This document shows positions 8,709-19,552 of a stretch of DNA of 64,000 bases, one piece after another. Position 1 is the first letter of the stretch; every line of letters starts with the position of its first letter. Source of the stretch: Rhodocyclaceae bacterium (GTDB taxonomy: Bacteria > Pseudomonadota > Gammaproteobacteria > Burkholderiales > Rhodocyclaceae). A program made the position numbers and the translations under genes. Where the stretch lies: contig JAJVIJ010000028.1 of the NCBI GenBank assembly GCA_022072095.1, forward strand, positions 1 to 64,000, read 5' to 3'. Under the pieces are notes generated by a model. The model did not search any database. It was not told the DNA's origin and saw nothing but the letters and a program-made list of their open reading frames with translations.

Positions 8709-10631
8709 TCAGGATGTCTTGCGAACACGCAAATACCACTCCGCGAGCAGCCTGACCTGTCTTTCGGTGTAGCCCTTCGCGATCATCCTATCGACAAAAT
8801 CCCGGTGTTTCTTCTGGTCATCGGTGTTGCCCTTCGCGCTGAAGGAAATGACCGGCAGAAGATCCTCCGTGTTCGAAAACATCTTCTTCTCGATGACGAC
8901 ACGCAGCTTCTCGTAACTCGTCCAGAGCGGGCTCTTGCCACCGTTCTTGGCGCGGGCGCGAAGCACGAAATTGACGATCTCGTTGCGAAAGTCTTTCGGA
9001 TTGCTGATGCCCGCTGGCTTCTCGATCTTCTCGAGTTCGTCATTGAGTGCGGCGCGATCGAAAATCTCCCCGGTATTCGGGTCGCGGTACTCCTGATCCT
9101 GAATCCAGAAATCGGCGTAGGTGACATACCGATCGAAGATGTTCTGCCCGTATTCCGAATAGGATTCGAGATACGCCGTCTGGATTTCCTTCCCTATGAA
9201 TTCCGCGTAGCGCGGTGCCAGGTATTCCTTGATGTAGCGCAGATACTTCTGCTCGGTCTCGGCGGGGTACTGCTCCTGCTGGATCTGTTGCTCGAGCACG
9301 TACATCAGGTGAACCGGGTTCGCCGCCACTTCCCGGTGATCGAAGTTGAACACCTTGGACAGGCTCTTGAACGCGAAGCGGGTCGACAGGCCGGTCATGC
9401 CTTCGTCCACGCCGGCATAGTCCCTGTACTCCTGGTAGGACTTCGCTTTGGGGTCGGTGTCCTTCAGGTTTTCGCCGTCATAGATGCGCATCTTCGAGTA
9501 AATGCTGGAGTTCTCCGGGTCCTTCAGACGCGACAACACCGCGAACTGGGCCATCATGCGCAGCGTATCCGGGGCACACGGCGCCCGCGACAGCGATGAG
9601 TTCTGCAGCAGCTTTTCGTAGATCTTGATCTCCTCCGATACCCGCAGGCAGTACGGTACCTTGACGGTATAGATGCGGTCCAGGAAGGCCTCGTTGTTGC
9701 GGTTGTTCTTGAACGCCAGCCATTCCGACTCATTCGAGTGAGCCATGATGACGCCATCGAATGGTATGGCACCAAAGCCTTCCGTGCCCTTGTAGTTACC
9801 TTCCTGGGTAGCCGTGAGCAACGGATGCAGGACCTTGATCGGTGCCTTGAACATTTCGACGAACTCAAGCATGCCTCGATTTGCCTGGCATAGGCCTCCA
9901 GAATAACTGTAGGCGTCTGGATCGCTCTGGGAAAAATGCTCCAGCTGTCTGATGTCGACTTTCCCGACCAGCGCGGAAATGTCCTGGTTGTTTTCGTCAC
10001 CCGGTTCGGTCTTGGCGACCGCCACCTGCTTTAGAACAGACGGAAAGACACGCACCACGCGAAACTGCGTGATGTCGCCGTTGAACTCGTGCAGCCGCTT
10101 GACCGCCCAGGGTGACATGATCGTGTTCAGGTAGCGCCGTGGGATGCCGAAATCATCTTCGAGAATGTGGCCATCTTCCTCGGGGTTGAACAGCCCGAGC
10201 GGCGACTCATGAACAGGCGAGCCGGCAATCGCATAGAACGGTATCCTTTCCATCAGGTGCTTGAGTTTCTCGGCCAGGGACGACTTGCCGCCGCCGACGG
10301 GGCCAAGCAGATAGAGAATCTGCTTTTTCTCCTCCAGTCCCTGTGCGGCGTGCCGAAAATACGCGACGATGTTTTCGATCGCCTCTTCCATGCCATAGAA
10401 ATCTCTGAAGGCTGGGTATATCTTGATGATCTTGTTGGAAAACAGTCGTGACAACCTGGGGTCCTGACGCGTATCGACATATTCGGGTTCGCCGATCGCG
10501 GCGAGCAGTCGTTCTGCGGCTGTCGCATAGGCCATGCGATCGGTTCGGCAAAGGTCCAGGTAGTCCTTCAAGGACATTTCCTCTTCCCTGGAGGCCTGAA
10601 AGCGGCTTTGGAACACGTTGAACAAACTCAT
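8709..10631 (-). CDS. prkA: PrkA family serine protein kinase (YeaG-like)
   Basis: 640 residues, full family length. The N-terminal AAA-type half carries a Walker A segment GPVGGGKSSLAEKLK; the C-terminal part resembles the PrkA kinase-like domain. FSRFHS-type autophosphorylation sites were not traced. The ATG at 10631 is preceded by AAGGAGGG at optimal spacing, so the longer in-frame extension to 10853 is discarded. First gene of prkA-yeaH-spoVR, read from a promoter-like pair at 10806-10833. E. coli YeaG is a stationary-phase/starvation kinase. Confidence 0.93.
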   Translation of the reverse strand: MSLFNVFQSRFQASREEEMSLKDYLDLCRTDRMAYATAAERLLAAIGEPEYVDTRQDPRLSRLFSNKIIKIYPAFRDFYGMEEAIENIVAYFRHAAQGLEEKKQILYLLGPVGGGKSSLAEKLKHLMERIPFYAIAGSPVHESPLGLFNPEEDGHILEDDFGIPRRYLNTIMSPWAVKRLHEFNGDITQFRVVRVFPSVLKQVAVAKTEPGDENNQDISALVGKVDIRQLEHFSQSDPDAYSYSGGLCQANRGMLEFVEMFKAPIKVLHPLLTATQEGNYKGTEGFGAIPFDGVIMAHSNESEWLAFKNNRNNEAFLDRIYTVKVPYCLRVSEEIKIYEKLLQNSSLSRAPCAPDTLRMMAQFAVLSRLKDPENSSIYSKMRIYDGENLKDTDPKAKSYQEYRDYAGVDEGMTGLSTRFAFKSLSKVFNFDHREVAANPVHLMYVLEQQIQQEQYPAETEQKYLRYIKEYLAPRYAEFIGKEIQTAYLESYSEYGQNIFDRYVTYADFWIQDQEYRDPNTGEIFDRAALNDELEKIEKPAGISNPKDFRNEIVNFVLRARAKNGGKSPLWTSYEKLRVVIEKKMFSNTEDLLPVISFSAKGNTDDQKKHRDFVDRMIAKGYTERQVRLLAEWYLRVRKTS

Positions 10632-10805
10632 GGTCGCCCTCCTTGAGGCTTGCAGCCTGATGCGCCCACCGCGGTCAGGGTGCACGATCTGTTTAACGGC
10701 GCAGTGGCCGATTGGTTGAATGCTCGATCCGGAAAACTGAACTGGCCGAACCGAAATTTGTCGATTGGCTGTGACCCAGCGATTGCGGGCATTTGCGTCG
10801 CCTCG

Positions 10806-10833
10806 ATCATAGGCCATTCCGAAAGGGTGTCGA
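10806..10833 (-). promoter_or_regulatory. Putative promoter for prkA-yeaH-spoVR
   Basis: On the minus strand TCGACA (10833-10828), 16-bp spacer, TATGAT (10811-10806). It predicts a leader of about 170 nt. The pattern fits sigma-70 or sigma-S; the cluster's stress role makes sigma-S attractive, but the sequence does not decide. Confidence 0.5.
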
Positions 10834-10947
10834 CGTTGTCTGATCGAGGTCACCGCTCATTGGTTCCGGATTTATCGAGCGCAGGCATAAGGATCATCCA
10901 CCATGGCCATGGACGGGCGAGGTGGGCGGTCGGCGGGTTCCCGCGGC

Positions 10948-10956
10948 TGCTAAAAT
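10948..10956 (+). promoter_or_regulatory. Extended -10 promoter candidate for tig
   Basis: TGCTAAAAT (TG-n-TAAAAT), about 80 bp upstream of the tig ATG, with no clear -35 hexamer. Confidence 0.45.
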
Positions 10957-11037
10957 CGCCCGGCAGCGTTTTCCATTTGTGCGGTCGTAGGTCGCCCCTG
11001 TCGGGGGTACCGTTTCTTTCCTGGACGAGAGCCTTTT

Positions 11038-12339
11038 ATGCAACAGACTTCCGAAATCAATCCACTGGAGCGGCGTGTCGAGTTCGTCGTGCCCATGGCC
11101 GATGTCGAGCGCGGTATTCAGGCGCGTCTGATCAATCTGAAGAAGACCGCCAAGATGGCTGGTTTTCGCGCGGGTCGCGTACCGCTGGATCTGGTTGCGC
11201 GGCAGTATGGACCGAGCGTCAGGTCGGACGTGCTTTCCGAACAGGTACAAAAGGCATTGTCTGCAGCAATCTCGGAGAAAAATCTGCGCATGGCTGGCCA
11301 GCCGATGCTCGAGGCGCGCGACGACAGTGAGCCCGGAGTGCTCGGGTTCACGGCCGTGGTCGAGGTTTATCCGGAATTCGACATAGCCGATATCGGTGAC
11401 GTGACGCTGGAAAGGCCGACGCTGACCGTGACCGAAGGGCATGTCGACAAAACCATCGAGACCTTGCGCAAGCAGCGCATGCAGTATCGCGTGGTCGATC
11501 GGCCGGCAGAACTTGGCGACAAGGTTACGCTCGATTTCGTCGGCACGGAAAACGGCATCGAATTTCCCGGCGGCACCGGAAATGGTGTCGATCTGACGCT
11601 GGGCTCCAATGCCGTCGTGCCCGAATTCGAGCAGGCCGTGTTGGGTATGCGCGCTGGTGAGGAGAAGGTGGCCGACGTACGCTTTCCGGACGATTACTCG
11701 GTTGCGGAGCGTGCGGGCAAGCTTGTTCAGTTCCGGATTACCTGCAGACAGGTGAGCGCCGGCGAACTGCCGATGGTCGACGCCGATTTCGCCAGGCAGC
11801 TGGGTATCGAGGATGGCAATCTCGATCGGTTGCGCGCGGAAGTGACGGCCAATCTCGAGCGTGAGGTGCGCAAGCGCTTGGATGCGCGCCTGAAAGAGCG
11901 TGTCATGGACGTTCTGGTCGAGGCGCATCGCTTTGATTTGCCGAGGGGTGTCGTGCAGCAGGAAATGAACCGGCTGGCCGATGCCGCGCGTCGCGAAATG
12001 GCCTCGATCGGACTTGGCGAGCAGAATCTTCCGGTCGAGCCGGAGTGGTTTCGGGACCGGGCCGAGCGCCGTGTCAGGCTCGGGCTGGTGATGGGTGAAG
12101 TGATAGCGCGGCATGAGCTGATGGCTAAGCCTGAACAGGTGCGAGCATTGATAGGCGAGTTTGCCGAGAGCTATGAAGACCCGGAGGAGGTGATACGCTG
12201 GCACTATCGCGACAACGAAAGGCTGGCTCAGGTCAGCGCGCTCGTGGCCGAGAATAACGTGGTGCAATGGGTGGTCCAGCGAGCTCGGTGCGTCGATACG
12301 CCTATCGACTTCGAAGAGTTGATGGGAACGCGTCGTTGA
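11038..12339 (+). CDS. tig: Trigger factor (ribosome-associated chaperone, PPIase)
   Basis: 433 residues. An N-terminal ribosome-binding domain, with a signature loop seen here as [12 protein letters not shown] (near residue 42), is followed by an FKBP-type PPIase domain starting around residue 150 ([27 protein letters not shown]) and a long helical C-terminal domain. It binds the ribosomal exit site and shields nascent chains. It heads the tig-clpP-clpX-lon order typical of proteobacteria, and its stop TGA overlaps an ATG of clpP. Confidence 0.95.
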   Translation: MQQTSEINPLERRVEFVVPMADVERGIQARLINLKKTAKMAGFRAGRVPLDLVARQYGPSVRSDVLSEQVQKALSAAISEKNLRMAGQPMLEARDDSEPGVLGFTAVVEVYPEFDIADIGDVTLERPTLTVTEGHVDKTIETLRKQRMQYRVVDRPAELGDKVTLDFVGTENGIEFPGGTGNGVDLTLGSNAVVPEFEQAVLGMRAGEEKVADVRFPDDYSVAERAGKLVQFRITCRQVSAGELPMVDADFARQLGIEDGNLDRLRAEVTANLEREVRKRLDARLKERVMDVLVEAHRFDLPRGVVQQEMNRLADAARREMASIGLGEQNLPVEPEWFRDRAERRVRLGLVMGEVIARHELMAKPEQVRALIGEFAESYEDPEEVIRWHYRDNERLAQVSALVAENNVVQWVVQRARCVDTPIDFEELMGTRR

Positions 12340-13016
12340 TGACTGATTTGAGGGGAATGGCGATGGGAATGGGGTTTGTCGATTCACGGTCCTCGTCGGC
12401 ACGGGACGCAGAGGCGCTGGGGCTGGTCCCCATGGTCGTCGAGCAGAGTGGTCGTGGGGAGCGGGCATACGATATCTACTCGCGCCTGTTGAAAGAGCGT
12501 GTGGTGTTTCTGGTCGGGCCGGTGACCGACGTTTCAGCGAATCTGATCGTTGCCCAGTTGCTGTTCCTGGAATCCGAAAATCCGGACAAGGATATTTCCC
12601 TGTATATCAACTCGCCTGGAGGCTCGGTGGCCGCCGGTCTGGCGATCTACGACACGATGCAGTTCATCAAACCCGATGTCAGCACGCTGTGTATTGGTCA
12701 GGCAGCCAGCATGGGCGCCTTCCTGCTATGCGCCGGCGCGAAGGGCAAGCGCTATTGTCTGCCGAACTCACGTGTGATGATTCACCAGCCGATGGGTGGG
12801 TTTCAGGGCCAGGCGTCCGACATCGAGATCCACGCGCGGGAAATCCTGTCGTTGCGCGCCAAACTGAACGCATTGATGTCCCTGCATTCCGGTCAGCCTG
12901 TCGAACGAATCGAGAAGGACACCGATCGTGACAACTTTCTATCGGCTTCCGAGGCAGTGGAATATGGCCTCGTAGACCGTATCCTGGTCAACCGTGCCGA
13001 AGCGGCGGCTGGCTGA
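12339..13016 (+). CDS. clpP: ATP-dependent Clp protease proteolytic subunit
   Basis: 225 residues from ATG 12339. Serine protease tetradecamer chambers that work with ClpX. Catalytic triad by alignment to E. coli: Ser124 in GQAASMGAF, His149 in MIHQPMGG, Asp198. [23 protein letters not shown] is the family N-terminus. Start is uncertain: ATG at 12339 overlaps the tig stop, while ATG at 12363 is better spaced (7 bp) after GAGGGG at 12350-12355. Either start leaves a short, cleaved propeptide. Confidence 0.95.
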   Translation: MTDLRGMAMGMGFVDSRSSSARDAEALGLVPMVVEQSGRGERAYDIYSRLLKERVVFLVGPVTDVSANLIVAQLLFLESENPDKDISLYINSPGGSVAAGLAIYDTMQFIKPDVSTLCIGQAASMGAFLLCAGAKGKRYCLPNSRVMIHQPMGGFQGQASDIEIHAREILSLRAKLNALMSLHSGQPVERIEKDTDRDNFLSASEAVEYGLVDRILVNRAEAAAG

Positions 13017-13047
13017 ACGACATCAACAGGATTTTTGGGGTTGCGCG

Positions 13048-14325
13048 ATGACCGAAAAAAAGTCAGGTAGTGAAAAGCTGCTGTATTGCTCGTTCTGCGG
13101 CAAGAGCCAGCACGAAGTGCGCAAACTGATCGCCGGCCCGTCCGTGTTCATTTGTGATGAGTGCATCGAGCTTTGCAATGACATCATTCGCGACGAGATC
13201 GCGGGCGATGCCAACCCCAAGAGCCCCAAAGGTGATTTGCCTCCGCCGCAAGAGATCTTTTCGATTCTCGATCAGTACGTGATCGGACAGTCGCAGGCCA
13301 AGCGGGTTCTTGCGGTTGCCGTGTATAACCATTACAAGCGTCTGCGCCACCTGTCCCGGAGCGACGAAGTCGAGCTGGCGAAGAGCAATATTCTGCTCAT
13401 CGGCCCTACGGGCTCGGGCAAGACGCTGCTCGCCCAGACTCTTGCGCGGCTGCTGAACGTGCCGTTCGTCATGGCCGATGCGACGACGCTCACCGAGGCG
13501 GGCTATGTCGGCGAAGATGTCGAGAACATCATTCAAAAGCTGCTGCAGAAATGCGACTACGACGTCGAGAAGGCTCAGCAGGGAATCGTGTATATCGACG
13601 AGATCGACAAGATCTCGCGCAAATCGGACAACCCTTCGATAACCAGGGATGTATCCGGTGAGGGGGTCCAGCAGGCACTTCTTAAGCTCGTCGAGGGAAC
13701 GGTCGCGGCGGTGCCCCCACAAGGCGGACGCAAGCATCCGAATCAGGATTTCGTTCAGGTCGATACCACCAATATTCTGTTCATCTGCGGAGGCGCATTC
13801 GATGGCTTGGACAAGGTGATTCGGGGGCGGACGGAGCGTGCCGGAATCGGGTTTGGCGCCGAGGTGGCAAGTCGCTCGGGGAAGAACATCACGGAGGCGC
13901 TGAATGCGGTTGAGCCCGAGGACTTGATCAAGTATGGCCTGATTCCGGAGTTCGTCGGACGCCTGCCAGTGGTGGCCGTGCTGCACGAACTCGATGCCGA
14001 CGCGTTGATCCAGATCCTGGTCGAGCCCAAGAACGCCCTGATCAAGCAATATCAGAAACTGCTTGCCATGGAGGGGGTCGAGCTCGAGGTTCGCCCTGCT
14101 GCACTGCAGGCCATCGCGCGCAAGGCTTTGATGCGTAAGACGGGTGCGCGCGGTTTGCGCTCGATATTGGAAAACTCCTTGCTCGATACCATGTACGAGC
14201 TGCCCAGCCTCAAGGATGTGGCGAAGGTGGTCATCGACGAAGGTACGATCGAAGGGGACGCGCCGCCGATCCTAATCTATGCGGATCAGACCAAGGCCGC
14301 GAAGGGGTCGAGTTCCGCCGCTTGA
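13048..14325 (+). CDS. clpX: ATP-dependent Clp protease ATP-binding subunit
   Basis: 425 residues. Hexameric AAA+ unfoldase that feeds ClpP. N-terminal zinc-binding domain C-x2-C...C-x2-C (CSFC, CDEC), Walker A GPTGSGKT, Walker [11 protein letters not shown], and a ClpP-contact IGF-type tripeptide region ([10 protein letters not shown]). ATG 13048 gives the standard N-terminus [18 protein letters not shown]; it follows clpP by 31 bp. Confidence 0.97.
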   Translation: MTEKKSGSEKLLYCSFCGKSQHEVRKLIAGPSVFICDECIELCNDIIRDEIAGDANPKSPKGDLPPPQEIFSILDQYVIGQSQAKRVLAVAVYNHYKRLRHLSRSDEVELAKSNILLIGPTGSGKTLLAQTLARLLNVPFVMADATTLTEAGYVGEDVENIIQKLLQKCDYDVEKAQQGIVYIDEIDKISRKSDNPSITRDVSGEGVQQALLKLVEGTVAAVPPQGGRKHPNQDFVQVDTTNILFICGGAFDGLDKVIRGRTERAGIGFGAEVASRSGKNITEALNAVEPEDLIKYGLIPEFVGRLPVVAVLHELDADALIQILVEPKNALIKQYQKLLAMEGVELEVRPAALQAIARKALMRKTGARGLRSILENSLLDTMYELPSLKDVAKVVIDEGTIEGDAPPILIYADQTKAAKGSSSAA

Positions 14326-14447
14326 AAGCCGCCTGCCCAGTCCCTGCTTGAGCTGGCGGCGGTTGCGTGCCCAGGATGGGGGGCACCTACCGTGCAAGGC
14401 CGCGTTGCTGGCTCAGCTTGGCGTATTTCTTGCGCGGGTATTTGCCG

Positions 14448-14475
14448 GTTGAATTTGCGTGCATCGCCCAGAAAT
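14448..14475 (+). promoter_or_regulatory. Possible heat-shock (sigma-32-like) promoter for lon
   Basis: GTTGAA (14448-14453), 13-bp spacer, CCCAGAAAT (14467-14475), resembling the CTTGAA / CCCCATNT heat-shock pattern. It lies in the 186-bp clpX-lon gap, 36 bp before the lon ATG. lon is a classical heat-shock gene, which is why this match is worth recording. The -10 side is only partly matched. Confidence 0.4.
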
Positions 14476-14511
14476 AGAAATAACCCCTAATCCGACACGA
14501 GACACGTCACA

Positions 14512-16941
14512 ATGCCTAATACCGAATTGCCTGCCGACGCACTCGAGCTGCCGCTGTTGCCGTTGCGTGATGTGGTGGTTTTCCCTCATATGGTGATTCC
14601 GTTGTTCGTGGGAAGGCCGAAGTCGATCAGGGCGCTCGAAAATGCGATGGAGGCAGGCAAGAGCATTCTGCTGGTCGCGCAGAAATCGGCAGCCAAGGAC
14701 GAGCCGGCGCCGGAAGATCTCTACCGGGTAGGCTGCGTCGCGAACATCCTGCAGATGCTCAAGTTACCGGACGGGACCGTCAAGGTCCTGGTCGAAGGCG
14801 TACAGCGCGCCGAAATCGACGAAATCGTCGACAGCAAATCGGTCTTCGCCGGTCTCGTGAGGCCGCTCGCGGCGGTCGAGGCGCCGTCGAATGAGTCGGA
14901 AGCCATGCGTCGCGCGCTCCTTGCCCAGTTCGATCAGTACGCCAAGCTCAACAAGAAGCTGCCGCCCGAGATCCTGACGTCGCTGTCCGGAATCGACGAG
15001 GCTGGCCGTCTGGCCGACACCGTTGCGGCTCATCTGCCGTTGAAGCTGGAACAGAAGCAGGAAATTCTCGAGTCCTTCCATGTCATGGGGCGGCTCGAAC
15101 GCCTGCTTTCACAGCTCGAATCCGAACTCGACATTCTGCAAGTCGAGAAGCGAATTCGCGGACGCGTGAAGCGCCAGATGGAAAAAAGCCAGCGTGAGTA
15201 CTATCTGAACGAGCAGGTCAAGGCGATCCAGAAGGAGCTCGGCGAGGGCGAAGAGGGCGCCGATCTTGACGAAATGGACAAGCGCATCAAGGCGGCGGGC
15301 ATGCCCAAGGAGGCCGCTGCCAAGGCCCAGGCCGAATTGAAGAAATTGCGCATGATGTCGCCGATGTCCGCCGAGGCCACCGTCGTGCGCAACTATCTGG
15401 AAACGCTGCTGGGGCTGCCGTGGAAGAAAAAATCTCGTATCAACAAGGATTTGTCTTCTGCAGGGAAGGTGTTGGACCGTGACCATTTCGGTCTCGAAAA
15501 GGTCAAGGAGCGTATTCTCGAGTACTTGGCCGTACAACAGCGCGTAGACAAACTGAAGGCGCCGATATTGTGCCTGGTCGGCCCACCGGGCGTTGGAAAG
15601 ACCTCGCTGGGGCAATCGATCGCACGTGCGACCGGTCGCAAGTTCGTGCGCATGTCGCTCGGTGGCGTACGTGATGAGGCCGAGATACGCGGTCATCGCC
15701 GCACCTACATCGGTTCGATGCCCGGCAAGGTGCTGCAAAACATGTCTCGGGTGGCTGTCCGCAACCCCTTGTTTCTGCTCGATGAAGTCGACAAGATGGG
15801 TATGGACTTTCGCGGTGATCCATCCTCTGCGCTGCTCGAGGTGCTGGATCCGGAGCAGAACGGCACGTTTGTCGATCATTACGTCGAGGTCGAATTCGAC
15901 CTGTCGGATGTCATGTTCGTCGCCACTGCGAACACGCTGCATATTCCGGCTCCGTTGCTGGACCGGATGGAGGTGATCCGGCTGTCGGGTTATACGGAAG
16001 ACGAAAAGATCAGCATCGCCCAGCGTTATCTGCTGCCCAAGCAGATGAAGCAGTCGGGGCTCAAGACCAATGAGATCTCCGTCACGGAGGATGCCCTGCG
16101 CGACATCGTGCGCTACTACACGCGGGAGGCGGGAGTACGCAGTCTGGAGCGCGAGATATCGAAAATCTGCCGCAAGGTCGTGAAAGCGATGGTCATCGGC
16201 CGACGGCGTAGCAAGGTCGTGGTCAATCCAAAGAATCTCGACAAGTTCCTAGGGGTCCGGCGATATATGTTTGGCGTCGCCGAAAAAGAAGACCAAGTCG
16301 GGCAGGTCACCGGTCTGGCCTGGACAGAGGTTGGCGGCGAACTGTTGACGATCGAGGCAGTGGTGCTTCCCGGGAAGGGGAAAACCGTTACCACGGGCAA
16401 GCTTGGCGAGGTGATGCAGGAGTCCATCCAGGCTGCTGTGACGGTTGTACGCAAACGCGCGCGTCAGCTCGGGATCGACGAAGATTTCTACCAGAAATCG
16501 GATGTGCATGTGCACCTGCCAGAGGGTGCCACGCCGAAAGACGGACCGAGTGCCGGCATCGGTATCACCACCGCCTTGGTCTCGGCGCTATCCGGAATTC
16601 CGGTGCGCGCGGATGTTGCGATGACCGGCGAGATCACACTTCGTGGTGAGGTGTTGCCGATCGGCGGTCTGAAGGAGAAACTGTTGGCTGCCGTTCGGGG
16701 TGGCATTCGCGTTGCGCTGATTCCCCAGGAGAACGTCAAGGATCTGGCTGACATCCCCGAAAATGTCCGCCAGGCGCTGGAAATCATCCCAGTGAAGTGG
16801 GTCGACGATGTGTTGCGGCTGGCGCTCGCGCGCGAGCCGGAGCCGCTTCCCAACCCCGAAGAAAAGCCTGCGACAGTCGTGGAGGCGCCGATCGCGCTAC
16901 CGGGTGGAGCTGGGGAAGCGGCCCAAGTGGTCAAGCATTGA
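14512..16941 (+). CDS. lon: ATP-dependent protease Lon (La)
   Basis: 809 residues, LonA type. N-terminal LON substrate domain ([19 protein letters not shown]), coiled region, AAA+ domain with Walker [10 protein letters not shown] and LDEVDKMG, and a C-terminal protease domain with the catalytic Ser in KDGPSAGI and the Lys further on in [10 protein letters not shown]. It degrades misfolded and regulatory proteins. It has its own probable promoter and is followed by hupB, the classic lon-hup neighbourhood. Confidence 0.97.
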   Translation: MPNTELPADALELPLLPLRDVVVFPHMVIPLFVGRPKSIRALENAMEAGKSILLVAQKSAAKDEPAPEDLYRVGCVANILQMLKLPDGTVKVLVEGVQRAEIDEIVDSKSVFAGLVRPLAAVEAPSNESEAMRRALLAQFDQYAKLNKKLPPEILTSLSGIDEAGRLADTVAAHLPLKLEQKQEILESFHVMGRLERLLSQLESELDILQVEKRIRGRVKRQMEKSQREYYLNEQVKAIQKELGEGEEGADLDEMDKRIKAAGMPKEAAAKAQAELKKLRMMSPMSAEATVVRNYLETLLGLPWKKKSRINKDLSSAGKVLDRDHFGLEKVKERILEYLAVQQRVDKLKAPILCLVGPPGVGKTSLGQSIARATGRKFVRMSLGGVRDEAEIRGHRRTYIGSMPGKVLQNMSRVAVRNPLFLLDEVDKMGMDFRGDPSSALLEVLDPEQNGTFVDHYVEVEFDLSDVMFVATANTLHIPAPLLDRMEVIRLSGYTEDEKISIAQRYLLPKQMKQSGLKTNEISVTEDALRDIVRYYTREAGVRSLEREISKICRKVVKAMVIGRRRSKVVVNPKNLDKFLGVRRYMFGVAEKEDQVGQVTGLAWTEVGGELLTIEAVVLPGKGKTVTTGKLGEVMQESIQAAVTVVRKRARQLGIDEDFYQKSDVHVHLPEGATPKDGPSAGIGITTALVSALSGIPVRADVAMTGEITLRGEVLPIGGLKEKLLAAVRGGIRVALIPQENVKDLADIPENVRQALEIIPVKWVDDVLRLALAREPEPLPNPEEKPATVVEAPIALPGGAGEAAQVVKH

Positions 16942-16955
16942 CGGGTGATGTGGCG

Positions 16956-16984
16956 TTGACGGTACTCGTCGCCACACGTTATAT
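16956..16984 (+). promoter_or_regulatory. Sigma-70 promoter for hupB
   Basis: TTGACG (16956-16961), 17-bp spacer, TTATAT (16979-16984), 75 bp before the hupB ATG. A strong match in the 117-bp lon-hupB gap. Confidence 0.7.
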
Positions 16985-17058
16985 GTTTCAGCTTTCAGTG
17001 CTTGGAGGCCGTTCGGGCTCGTCGATAGCGGATACCATCCATGGGGAGGGGGGAATGC

Positions 17059-17331
17059 ATGAATAAGTCGGAGCTGATCGAGCGCATTGCGAAGGAAGCG
17101 GACTTGTCGAAAGCCTCGGCAGGACGTGCACTGGAGGCGGCTTTGTCTGCCGTGCGCACCGCATTGAGGAAAGGTCAGACCGTGACGCTGGTCGGGTTTG
17201 GTACGTTCTCGGTGACCAAGCGGGCTTCCAGAACGGGCCGAAACCCCAATACCGGCGAGAAATTGAAGATCAAGGCAAGCAAGGTCCCGAAGTTTCGGCC
17301 GGGAAAGGGCTTGAAAGACGCGGTCAATTGA
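17059..17331 (+). CDS. hupB: DNA-binding protein HU
   Basis: 90 residues. Dimeric nucleoid protein that bends DNA non-specifically. Starts [14 protein letters not shown], has [10 protein letters not shown], and the DNA-binding arm signature [12 protein letters not shown]. The ATG at 17059 is preceded by GGAGGGGGG (17045-17053). Its position after lon matches hupB. tRNA-Val follows 70 bp downstream and could share the transcript. Confidence 0.95.
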   Translation: MNKSELIERIAKEADLSKASAGRALEAALSAVRTALRKGQTVTLVGFGTFSVTKRASRTGRNPNTGEKLKIKASKVPKFRPGKGLKDAVN

Positions 17332-17401
17332 ATGTCGCCCAGTCCGCGCGTGGTGCGTTGTCGTTGTATTTGGCGGCTGGGTATGTCTCAGGCGGTCAGG
17401 C

Positions 17402-17477
17402 GGGTGCTTAGCTCAGTTGGTAGAGCGTCGCCCTTACAAGGCGAATGTCGGCGGTTCGAGCCCGTCAGCACCCACCA
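17402..17477 (+). tRNA. tRNA-Val (anticodon TAC)
   Basis: 76 nt with encoded CCA. Acceptor GGGTGCT/AGCACCC, D-arm AGCTCAGTTGGTAGAGC, anticodon loop CTTACAA with TAC, T-loop GGTTCGAGCC. It sits between hupB and ppiD on the same strand, an order common in proteobacteria. No strong promoter of its own was found. Confidence 0.96.
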
Positions 17478-17629
17478 TATCGGCGATTTCTGCTTGCCGC
17501 AGGCATTGGCTGCGTCGTAGGTCGTTCTGGGTCAGCAGTGGAGCACGATGGTAGGTCTCGATCGGCGGGCCTGGCGGTCGTCCGAATTCCCAAACTTGTT
17601 TACAGTCATCTCGACAGGGATCACTTTCC

Positions 17630-19552
17630 ATGTTCGATGCCGTTCGCGGTAGCAAACGCGCCGTACAGTTTGTTCTCTTGCTATTGGTGCTGCCCTTTGC
17701 CTTCTGGGGTGTGGAGTCGTATTTCAGGGATTTTGACCGCACGACGGATATCGCTCATGTTGACTCGGCTCGTATTTCCACCGCGGAGTTCGACGACGTG
17801 CTGCGTAGTCAGCAGAACAGGCTGAGAGAGCAGCTGGGGGCGAATGTGCCCAATGATGTGCTGGACAGCCCGGAACTGCGCCGTGCCGTTCTGGACAGCC
17901 TGATCCGGAAGCAGTTGTTGCAGCTCCAGATCGCGCGTCTGCGCCTGTCGGTTGGAGACGCCCAGGTCCAGGAGGTCATCGCCAGCGCTCCGGAGCTGCA
18001 GCAGGATGGTCGCTTTTCGATAGACAAATACCGCCAGTTCGTGCAGGCCCAAAACATGACGCCCGCGATGTTCGAGGCGCGTTTGCGGGACGATCTGCTC
18101 ATGCGGCAGCTCGTCGGAACCATAGGCGAAACCGCCTTCGTGCCCAGGGCGTGGGTCGCGCGTTGGGCACGCCTGGAAGGGGAAACAAGGCTCGTTCGCG
18201 AGCATGTGATCGCGGCACGCTCGCTCGCCGACCAGCTGTCGATCGATGACGCTGCCGTCGAGGCGCACTACAGGAAAAACATCGAGCGCTTCCGTTCCCC
18301 GGAGCAGGTGCGCGTCGACTATGTCGTGCTGGATCAGCAGATGGTCGGAAAGGGTATTTCAATTTCCGACGACGAGATCAAGCAGGCTTACGAAAGCAGC
18401 GCCGCGCGCTACGCGCAAGCGGAGCAGCGTCGTGCAAGCCATATCCTCGTCCAAGTGCCGAAGGACGCCCCAGCCTCGACGATCGCAGCCGCGCGTACCA
18501 AGCTGCTCGAGCTGCGCAAGCAGTTGGTAAAGGATCCGGCCGCATTCGAACGATTGGCGAAGGCTCATTCCGAAGACCCGGGTTCCAAGGACAAGGGCGG
18601 GGATCTCGGATTTTTCGGACGTGGCGCAATGGTCAAGCCTTTCGAGGACGTCGTGTTCGGCATCAAGGAAGGCGAGATCAGCGATGTCGTGCGCACGGAC
18701 TTTGGTTTGCATCTGATTCGCGTGACCGGGATTCAGAAGGCGCACCAAAAATCGCTTTCGGAGGCGCGTGACGAAATCGCGGCCCAGTTGCGCAACGAAC
18801 GTGCGGCGCGCGCCTATGCCGAGGCGGCGGAAGGGTTTAGCAACACCGTTTATGAGCAGTCCGACAGCCTGCAACCGGTGGTCGATAAATATCACGTGAA
18901 GTTGCAGCGCAGCGACTGGATCGCGGCTTCGGGCCCGGCCGTCGCCCCCTTCGATCATCCCAAGCTGCGTGCCGCGCTGTTTGCGAAAGAGGTGCTGACG
19001 GATCGGCGCAATACGCCGGCGATCGATGTCGGCGGCAATGTGCTGGTCGCCGCGCGCCTGGTCGATCACAAGCCTGCGGCCGAGCGCCCGCTGGCCGAGG
19101 TCAAGGCCGACATCGTGAACGAATTACGCATGCAGGAAGCGGTGAAAAAATCCAAGGCACTTGGCGAGGCTCGCCTCGAAGCGCTGCGTGGGAGCGCTCC
19201 ACCCGATGTCACGTGGTCGGAGGCTCGTACCGTGTCGAGGGCTCAGGCGATCGGCTCAGGTGCCGAAGCCGTACGCGCGATTTTTCGCGCCGGTGCGGCC
19301 AAGCTCCCGGCATATGTCGGTGTCGAACAGCCAGGGCAGGGTTATGTGATCTACCGGATCGAGTCCGTCACGCCGCCGGCCGAAGCCGACGTCGACAAGC
19401 GCCTGGTCACGATGCGTGATCAGCTCGTCCGTGTCACCGGCGCACAGGATTTTTCGGGCTATCTCGCGAGCCTGCGTGACCGCGCAAATGTCGAGATCAA
19501 GGACAAGGCGCTCGATCCGGCACGTGCTGCCTCCCCGGGGCCGGCACGCTGA
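17630..19552 (+). CDS. ppiD: Periplasmic folding factor PpiD (SurA_N / parvulin domains)
   Basis: 640 residues. Inner-membrane-anchored periplasmic chaperone near the Sec translocon. One TM helix near residues 10-30 (VQFVLLLLVLPFAFWGV), SurA-like N-terminal helical region, one parvulin domain around residues 265-365 (ASHILVQVP, GGDLGFFGRGAMVKPFE, GLHLIRVTG), and a long C-terminal region. It closes the tig-to-ppiD quality-control block and its stop abuts the stop of convergent fabI with no spacer. Confidence 0.93.
   Translation: MFDAVRGSKRAVQFVLLLLVLPFAFWGVESYFRDFDRTTDIAHVDSARISTAEFDDVLRSQQNRLREQLGANVPNDVLDSPELRRAVLDSLIRKQLLQLQIARLRLSVGDAQVQEVIASAPELQQDGRFSIDKYRQFVQAQNMTPAMFEARLRDDLLMRQLVGTIGETAFVPRAWVARWARLEGETRLVREHVIAARSLADQLSIDDAAVEAHYRKNIERFRSPEQVRVDYVVLDQQMVGKGISISDDEIKQAYESSAARYAQAEQRRASHILVQVPKDAPASTIAAARTKLLELRKQLVKDPAAFERLAKAHSEDPGSKDKGGDLGFFGRGAMVKPFEDVVFGIKEGEISDVVRTDFGLHLIRVTGIQKAHQKSLSEARDEIAAQLRNERAARAYAEAAEGFSNTVYEQSDSLQPVVDKYHVKLQRSDWIAASGPAVAPFDHPKLRAALFAKEVLTDRRNTPAIDVGGNVLVAARLVDHKPAAERPLAEVKADIVNELRMQEAVKKSKALGEARLEALRGSAPPDVTWSEARTVSRAQAIGSGAEAVRAIFRAGAAKLPAYVGVEQPGQGYVIYRIESVTPPAEADVDKRLVTMRDQLVRVTGAQDFSGYLASLRDRANVEIKDKALDPARAASPGPAR

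Larger units (their letters stand above)
10632..11037. other. Divergent intergenic region between prkA and tig (406 bp)
   Basis: No credible gene. It holds the ribosome site of prkA (CCCTCCTT on the plus strand), one promoter candidate for prkA on the minus strand, and an extended -10 candidate for tig on the plus strand. I see no sigma-54 type GG/GC element in front of prkA. Confidence 0.6.

Noticed and set aside
10894..12468. 524-codon open frame antisense to tig
   Set aside because: Shadow of trigger factor; no ribosome site or recognisable domain.
14326..14380. GC-rich inverted segments (AGCCGCC...GGCGGC) after clpX as a terminator
   Set aside because: Loop is long, the pairing imperfect and no T-run follows.
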